Origin: Gammaproteobacteria bacterium UBA5078
GTDB taxonomy: Bacteria; Pseudomonadota; Gammaproteobacteria; Pseudomonadales; Pseudohongiellaceae
DNA: 57,124 nucleotides
Direction of reading: 5' to 3'
Assembly: GCA_002416505.1 (NCBI GenBank)
Contig: DIAM01000018.1
Span: forward strand, 348-57,471
The translations under genes and the position numbers were made by a program. Below the pieces are notes generated by a model. That model was not told the origin of the DNA and searched no databases. It saw only the letters and a list, made by a program, of their open reading frames with translations. Within the stretch, counting starts at the first letter, position 1, and the number at the start of each line of letters is the position of its first letter. Positions 53,731-57,124 of this stretch are shown one piece after another.

Positions 53731-53868
53731 AAGTCTAAGTGCTTGAAATTATTTGTATAAGTGTCAAGGTGTTGGGTTTCTTGATTTCTAGCTACTGTAA
53801 CAGAGCAGGGACACTGATAACTTAATAATTTGGTGAGGTGCTTAAGCTACTAAATTATCAGTGTCCCC
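53731..53868. repeat. Composite repeat block upstream of SPFH gene
   Basis: The first part (53731-53797) matches 55299-55365: both contain AAGTG-TTGAAAT, TATAAGTGTCAA and GTTTCTTGATTTCTA-like ends. The second part (53808-53868) is an inverted repeat. GGGACACTGATAACTTAATA at the left is answered by AAATTATCAGTGTCCCC at the right, with GTGAGGT-CTT-AGCTAC between, shared with 55988-56022. Confidence 0.6.
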
Positions 53869-53903
53869 AAGGTCCTACTAACGTCCTTATGTGATCTGTA
53901 ATT

Positions 53904-54368
53904 TTAAAAATAGCTTGGAATTTCACTCTCTGGAACCCTAACCGACCCAAACAGACGCACCATGCAATTTGTACCTTCTGTAGATACCGGATTAAAGCCT
54001 AAACGTTTGTAAAACTCTGGGTCTATGTCGGAGTGAAGATAAACTCCGCTATAGCCGGAGCGTTTTAGATTTTCACAAACGCCATTGATTAGATGTGAAG
54101 AATGACCTTTGTTTCTATGTAGAATAGCGGTTGCAACTGAACCGATACCACAAAAATTCTCTGGTATTCTAAATTGTGACTCATAAACGATTAACGAGGA
54201 CACTAAAACATTCTCGCTTTCCAAAACATACCAAGTGCCAGTTGTGTATTTTTTACTCTCCTTGCATTTTTTAACGTACTGCTCTTCGGACTTTCCTCCT
54301 GACCAAACGTCAAAGCCCATTAAGTATATTGATCCGTATTCATCTTCTCGTGGTTCTCGAATTCCCAT
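53904..54368 (-). CDS. GNAT family N-acetyltransferase
   Basis: A 154-residue acetyltransferase. The acetyl-CoA segment is GIGSVATAILHRNKGHSSHL (R-x-x-G-x-G/A-like, here RNKGHS), then a conserved helix-strand (VCENLKRSGYSGVYLHSDID) and the terminal EFYKRLGFNPVSTEG. The N-terminus is IREPREDEYGSIYLMG. The gene is AT-rich compared with the window's left part. The substrate is unknown. Confidence 0.8.
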   Translation of the reverse strand: MGIREPREDEYGSIYLMGFDVWSGGKSEEQYVKKCKESKKYTTGTWYVLESENVLVSSLIVYESQFRIPENFCGIGSVATAILHRNKGHSSHLINGVCENLKRSGYSGVYLHSDIDPEFYKRLGFNPVSTEGTNCMVRLFGSVRVPESEIPSYF

Positions 54369-54393
54369 AAGAGCTCTCAGTTTCTCTTCATAA

Positions 54394-54500
54394 TAATGGG
54401 GTCAGGTTCCTTGATATTAATCTATAAGTCGGATCAAGGAACCTGACCCCTTTATTCGCTATTCCATCGCGTTAGATAAGGTGAGTAGGAATCAAGGGGC
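54394..54500. repeat. Inverted GGGGTCAGGTTCC pair and CGCGTTAGATAA unit
   Basis: AATAATGGGGTCAGGTTCC at the left and GGATCAAGGAACCTGACCCC at the right (54431-54450) form an inverted pair around a 24-base middle. It continues into CGCGTTAGATAAGGTGAGTA, which recurs at 56681-56699 as CGCGTTAGATAACGGTGAGT. Confidence 0.7.
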
Positions 54501-54568
54501 AGGGTAGGGACACACTACGGAAGCGTGACAACGCCGTCCGCGTCATATTGATCACACCCATAGTATGA

Positions 54569-55192
54569 TCAGGTACCCTGCTGCCCAGTCTGGTAGTAGC
54601 AATGGTCCAAGTGTTCTCCAACTAGCGACCCAAATTCCACATTGTCCTGCTCCAGCACAAATTTTCTTATTTCGTGATTGTTGAGCTCTACTGTGTATTC
54701 TCCCGCTTCTAGGCCATATATATCGACGGGAATGGTCAGCTCGAATGGCACCAGCGCCATGGTGCAGCTCACTTCCCCGGGGTTACGCAACCAAATATTG
54801 CCTTTATAGTAGACATACACTTGCAGGGCATTGCCGACTCGCTGTTGCTCGATACGACCGATCTCTGGGCAACCACTTGAGAATTCACCAACTACCTTGA
54901 TAAAGAGCTGCCTAGGTAAACCGGTCGTCGAAATCGTCGACACTTGGCGTACGTCTCGCTCAGGCAATAGCACACCGTCATAAAGTTCAGCGATGCGCCA
55001 CGTACCATCACCCTCAGGCTCGAGCACCACGTCCTGGAAACGCCCAGGTTGCCCTTGGGCCGCCGTCGACGGAAGAGTCAGTTTTCCTGTGTTGATATCG
55101 TAAGTGGCTTGATCGCTGGCCAGTGTGCTGGCGGTAGATAGAGTTAATATACTTGCAACAAAAACGGCGCAATGCATTCCTTGTTTCATCAT
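54569..55192 (-). CDS. Secreted protein, unknown family
   Basis: A 207-residue exported protein with a clear signal peptide (residues 1-26, cleavage near TLASD). The mature part is beta-rich (VVLEPEGDGTWRIAELYDGV; IDIYGLEAGEYTVELNNHEI) with two cysteines (SGCPEIG; VSCTM). The start has GGAG upstream of two adjacent ATG codons. I do not recognise a family. Confidence 0.65.
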   Translation of the reverse strand: MMKQGMHCAVFVASILTLSTASTLASDQATYDINTGKLTLPSTAAQGQPGRFQDVVLEPEGDGTWRIAELYDGVLLPERDVRQVSTISTTGLPRQLFIKVVGEFSSGCPEIGRIEQQRVGNALQVYVYYKGNIWLRNPGEVSCTMALVPFELTIPVDIYGLEAGEYTVELNNHEIRKFVLEQDNVEFGSLVGEHLDHCYYQTGQQGT

Positions 55193-55222
55193 GTAGCTCC
55201 CTTGAAAGTTAACAGAGCAGTA

Positions 55223-55397
55223 AATAATGCGGTCAGGTTCTTTGAAAAATTCTTAATTGGCTAAAGGAAGCTGATCCTTGATTCTCCAGATCACCAATAA
55301 GCCCAAGTGATTGAAATCGTTTTTATAAGTGTCAATGTGTCGGGGGCCTTGGTTTCTAACGACTGATCGGATCAAGGAACCTGACCCCTTGATTTTT
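55223..55397. repeat. Composite repeat block
   Basis: Three parts are visible. 55223-55286 matches 56584-56648 (AATAATG-GGTCAGGTT, TTTGA-AAATTC, GGCTAAAGGAAGCTGATCCTT). 55299-55365 matches 53731-53797. 55369-55397 holds GGATCAAGGAACCTGACCCC followed by TTGATTTTTCAAG. It fills the gap between two minus-strand genes. Confidence 0.65.
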
Positions 55398-55419
55398 CAA
55401 GGTTCTAGGGTCCCTGTTT

Positions 55420-55902
55420 CTAAACGCTTTCGACGTAGCTTTGAACGACGATTCTTTCGATAAATTCCGAGACACTGATTTTTGCAATAGCAGCGTCGTC
55501 GATGAACTTCGTGTGTAACTCATTAGGTACGCTGAAAGATATGCTTTTCCTCGCCTCAAACATCTTCAAGGAATCAAATTTCGTGCCTGAAATAAAGCCA
55601 CCAAGTCCTAAAATTAATGCTAGTGGGACGCCTATTGCCGATCCCATTGCAGCTATGCCAACACCCCCAAGTGAGCTCCCAATAATTACTCCGATCGTAG
55701 TTAAACTAAGTTTTCCTCCGTCTTCTTTTGATATGCTAAGCCAAATTGATCTCCATTCTTCATTGAATTTACTGTAATTTCTGAAATTTTCTATTAGGTC
55801 TTTTATACTATCAACTTCATATCTTCTGAAGAGTGATGTTAGATTATCTCTGTGTGCTCTATATTTTTTAGGAATTTCTTTCAGTTCTTCATATGTACTC
55901 AT
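55420..55902 (-). CDS. Small membrane protein, unknown family
   Basis: About 160 residues. The first ~85 are hydrophilic and helical (YEELKEIPKKYRAHRDNLTS). A glycine-rich hydrophobic stretch follows at ~85-115 (IGVIIGSSLGGVGIAAMGSA). The last ~40 residues (FSVPNELHTKFIDDAAIAKI; EFIERIVVQSYVES) look like a small soluble tail. The start ATG 55902 has AAGGAAG upstream; a longer frame is open. AT-rich, like its neighbours. Confidence 0.55.
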   Translation of the reverse strand: MSTYEELKEIPKKYRAHRDNLTSLFRRYEVDSIKDLIENFRNYSKFNEEWRSIWLSISKEDGGKLSLTTIGVIIGSSLGGVGIAAMGSAIGVPLALILGLGGFISGTKFDSLKMFEARKSISFSVPNELHTKFIDDAAIAKISVSEFIERIVVQSYVESV

Positions 55903-55987
55903 GACTCTTCCTTTGAATAAAGTCTGCATTGCAACTAATCGTGGAATAAAAAAATATTTTGAAGGAACAGAGTAGGGGCTCCTCACT

Positions 55988-56107
55988 TAGTGAGGTACTT
56001 GAGCTACCAAATTATCAGTTTCCGCTAGATTCCATTTGCTCAAATTAGGCCGAGGACTGGCCCTGAAGTTGGATAGGTAAAGTTATTAAGTTATCAGTGC
56101 CCCCTAA
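55988..56107. repeat. Composite repeat block
   Basis: 55988-56022 matches 53832-53866 (GTGAGGT-CTT-AGCTAC, AAATTATCAGT). 56071-56107 matches 52014-52050 (GGATAGGTAAAGTTA, ATAAGTTATCAGTG, CCCCTA). No gene was seen here. Confidence 0.55.
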
Positions 56108-56155
56108 GTTTTTAGCCGCAAGTGAATATTGGCAATGTTGTTATGGTTTTGCGAT

Positions 56156-56452
56156 TTAAAGTTGAGCATAAATTTGCTGCATTGCAGAATCAGTTCTTTT
56201 GTAGCCTTGTCTTGCGCCATTAAATGCTGTACCAGTACATTGCAAGCCAACCATTTTAGAGACAGTGAACAAATGCCAAGGCTGATTGCTGTGAGATCAA
56301 GCATGCCCACCCTGAACCTGATAACCACGTAATGACTCTTTGCCAGTAGTAGTTACGCCATATGTATGGGGCTCAATAATTCTAGGCTGGCCATCATAAT
56401 TAAATGATAGTGTTTGCTGATTTCGAATTGCACTAATTATTGTTTGGTTCAT
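56156..56452 (-). pseudogene. Small WYL-like protein with in-frame TGA
   Basis: One minus-strand frame from ATG 56452 to TAA 56156 reads MNQTIISAIRNQQTLSFNYD, then PRIIEPHTYGVTTTGKE and YQVQGGHA. There an in-frame TGA (56297-56299) interrupts. It continues without a frame change through NQPWHLFTVSKMVGLQ and ARQGYKRTDSAMQQIYAQL. The whole is the plan of a ~98-residue WYL-domain-like protein. GGAAGAAAGAG precedes the start. The TGA makes it a pseudogene unless it is read through. Confidence 0.65.
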
Positions 56453-56583
56453 GCTCTTTCTTCCTTGTGGCCATATCGCTCGCCTCAAGTGCGCGCTTGC
56501 GCGTCAGGTTGCAGGCGCTTGTCATGAGTCTCGGCTCGGTTCAATTTCCAAATATCGGAGTTCGCACTGTCTCTCGGATACAA

Positions 56584-56812
56584 ATAATGGGGTCAGGTTT
56601 TTTGAGAAATTCCTATTTCGGCTAAAGGAAGCTGATCCTTAAAATTCTCTACTTTAACTCAAAATACTATTCCGCCGCGTTAGATAACGGTGAGTAAGAA
56701 TCAAGGAACCTGACCCCTTTATTTTCTAATTCCCGCCTCAAAAATAAATGTACACTGACCCTATTTATTGTTGATTTCTAACTACTGATCGGATCAAGGA
56801 ACCTGACCCCTT
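56584..56812. repeat. Repeat block near the right edge
   Basis: 56584-56648 matches 55223-55286. 56681-56699 is the CGCGTTAGATAACGGTGAGT unit. 56701-56719 and 56793-56812 hold AAGGAACCTGACCCC, and 56749-56761 holds TGTACACTGACCC. Between 56489 and 56875 I see no gene. Confidence 0.6.
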
Positions 56813-56833
56813 GATTTCTCCGTTTCTAGCACC

Positions 56834-56880
56834 GTATAACGCCGCACTCGGCGGCTTGTCCACTGCAAAGCTTTGTTATG
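56834..56880 (-). other. Integron attC-like sequence
   Basis: On the minus strand CATAACAAAGCTTTGCAGTG stands at the stop of the following partial gene, and the sequence runs through GCCGCCGAGTGCGGCGTTATA. The ends (CATAAC and GTTATA) are inverted, and an internal GCCGC/GCGGC stem is present, as in cassette attC sites. At about 47 bases it is short, no integrase is in the window, and the inner arm pairing is imperfect. A candidate only. Confidence 0.3.
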
Positions 56881-57124
56881 AGTTTTTTATGCTCTTGATT
56901 AAGTTTCCTATCTGCTCAACACCATCAAAAGTGCTCGGCAATTTTTCTGGGTCTGAAAGGATCCCACTAAAAATGAGACTTTCGAACTTCTCTAGGGCAC
57001 CGGAATCTTGTTTTTTCATCTCAGAAGAGTAACCCGTGTAACTCTGAATAAATTGGCAAAGCGTTTGCCTCAGTTCGATTTGCATTATCTGCGCTTTAAC
57101 TGACTGGTAAGGCCCTAGAACACT
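56876..57124 (-). CDS. Partial hypothetical protein running off the right edge
   Basis: The minus-strand frame is open from the window edge to the TAA at 56876-56878, giving at least 82 residues (SVLGPYQSVKAQ, then IELRQTLCQFIQSYTGYSSE and EKFESLIFSGILSDPEKLPS). An internal ATG at 57085 has no good ribosome site, so I treat the 5' end as missing. The composition looks genuine and alpha-helical. I recognise no family. Confidence 0.55.
   Translation of the reverse strand, partial: SVLGPYQSVKAQIMQIELRQTLCQFIQSYTGYSSEMKKQDSGALEKFESLIFSGILSDPEKLPSTFDGVEQIGNLIKSIKNS

Overview
The window looks like the chromosome of a free-living, probably aquatic gammaproteobacterium. The evidence is gene content: PilU-type pilus ATPase, MSHA-type pilus locus, RsuA, RlmG/RsmC-like methyltransferase, MtfA, exodeoxyribonuclease I, DinG and a large DUF349 protein. 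No rRNA or other marker allows a species name. Most of the first 45 kb is compact, GC-rich, vertically inherited-looking sequence. The last 9-12 kb is looser, more AT-rich, full of short palindromic repeats and broken genes.

Layout. 0-2.3 kb: alkylation repair pair (Ada-domain AlkA glycosylase, then Ogt). 2.3-6.7 kb: small membrane protein, Ca/Na antiporter, MATE exporter, XdhC-like protein. 6.7-13.3 kb, minus strand: inorganic pyrophosphatase, secreted VOC protein, a tightly coupled mtfA-rsuA-methyltransferase operon, pilU, pyrB. 13.5-18.1 kb, plus strand: sbcB, an ABC exporter and a PlsC-like acyltransferase. 18.4-33.7 kb: one long MSHA-type type IV pilus locus. 33.8 kb: tRNA-Gly(CCC). 34.1-38.4 kb: aroA and a DUF349 protein (minus strand). 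38.6-41.9 kb: dinG, a small glycine-rich membrane protein and a periplasmic cyclophilin. 42-45 kb: a decayed MHYT-PAS gene, a MarR regulator with a clear operator, and a PQQ-type dehydrogenase. 45-57 kb: accessory genes (VOC, YkvA, VanX-like dipeptidase, LysE exporter, TMEM175-like protein, esterase, SPFH/NfeD pair, acetyltransferase and orphans) among repeats.

The pilus locus is the most coherent system. In order it has an MshM-like ATPase with a SPOR tail, the MshL secretin, an MshN-like TPR protein, the MshE motor with an N-terminal c-di-GMP-binding type domain, the MshG platform, a fused PilM/PilN-like protein, a PilO-like protein, an MshK-like protein, two pilin-like proteins, a response regulator, a histidine kinase, and a separately placed major-type prepilin closed by a strong terminator. 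Almost all junctions overlap, so the dedicated two-component pair is translationally coupled to the pilus assembly genes.

Pseudogenes found by reading across frames: an MHYT-PAS signalling protein (about 42.1-42.4 kb), a GNAT acetyltransferase with a start-proximal frameshift and an internal deletion (47.5-47.8 kb), and a small WYL-like protein split by an in-frame TGA (56.2-56.5 kb). The repeats of the right end fall into several related families that end in TGACCCC or GTGTCCCC, typically sit just beyond gene ends, and include a near-perfect 120-bp inverted array at 45.1 kb. An integron attC-like sequence follows the partial gene at the right edge.
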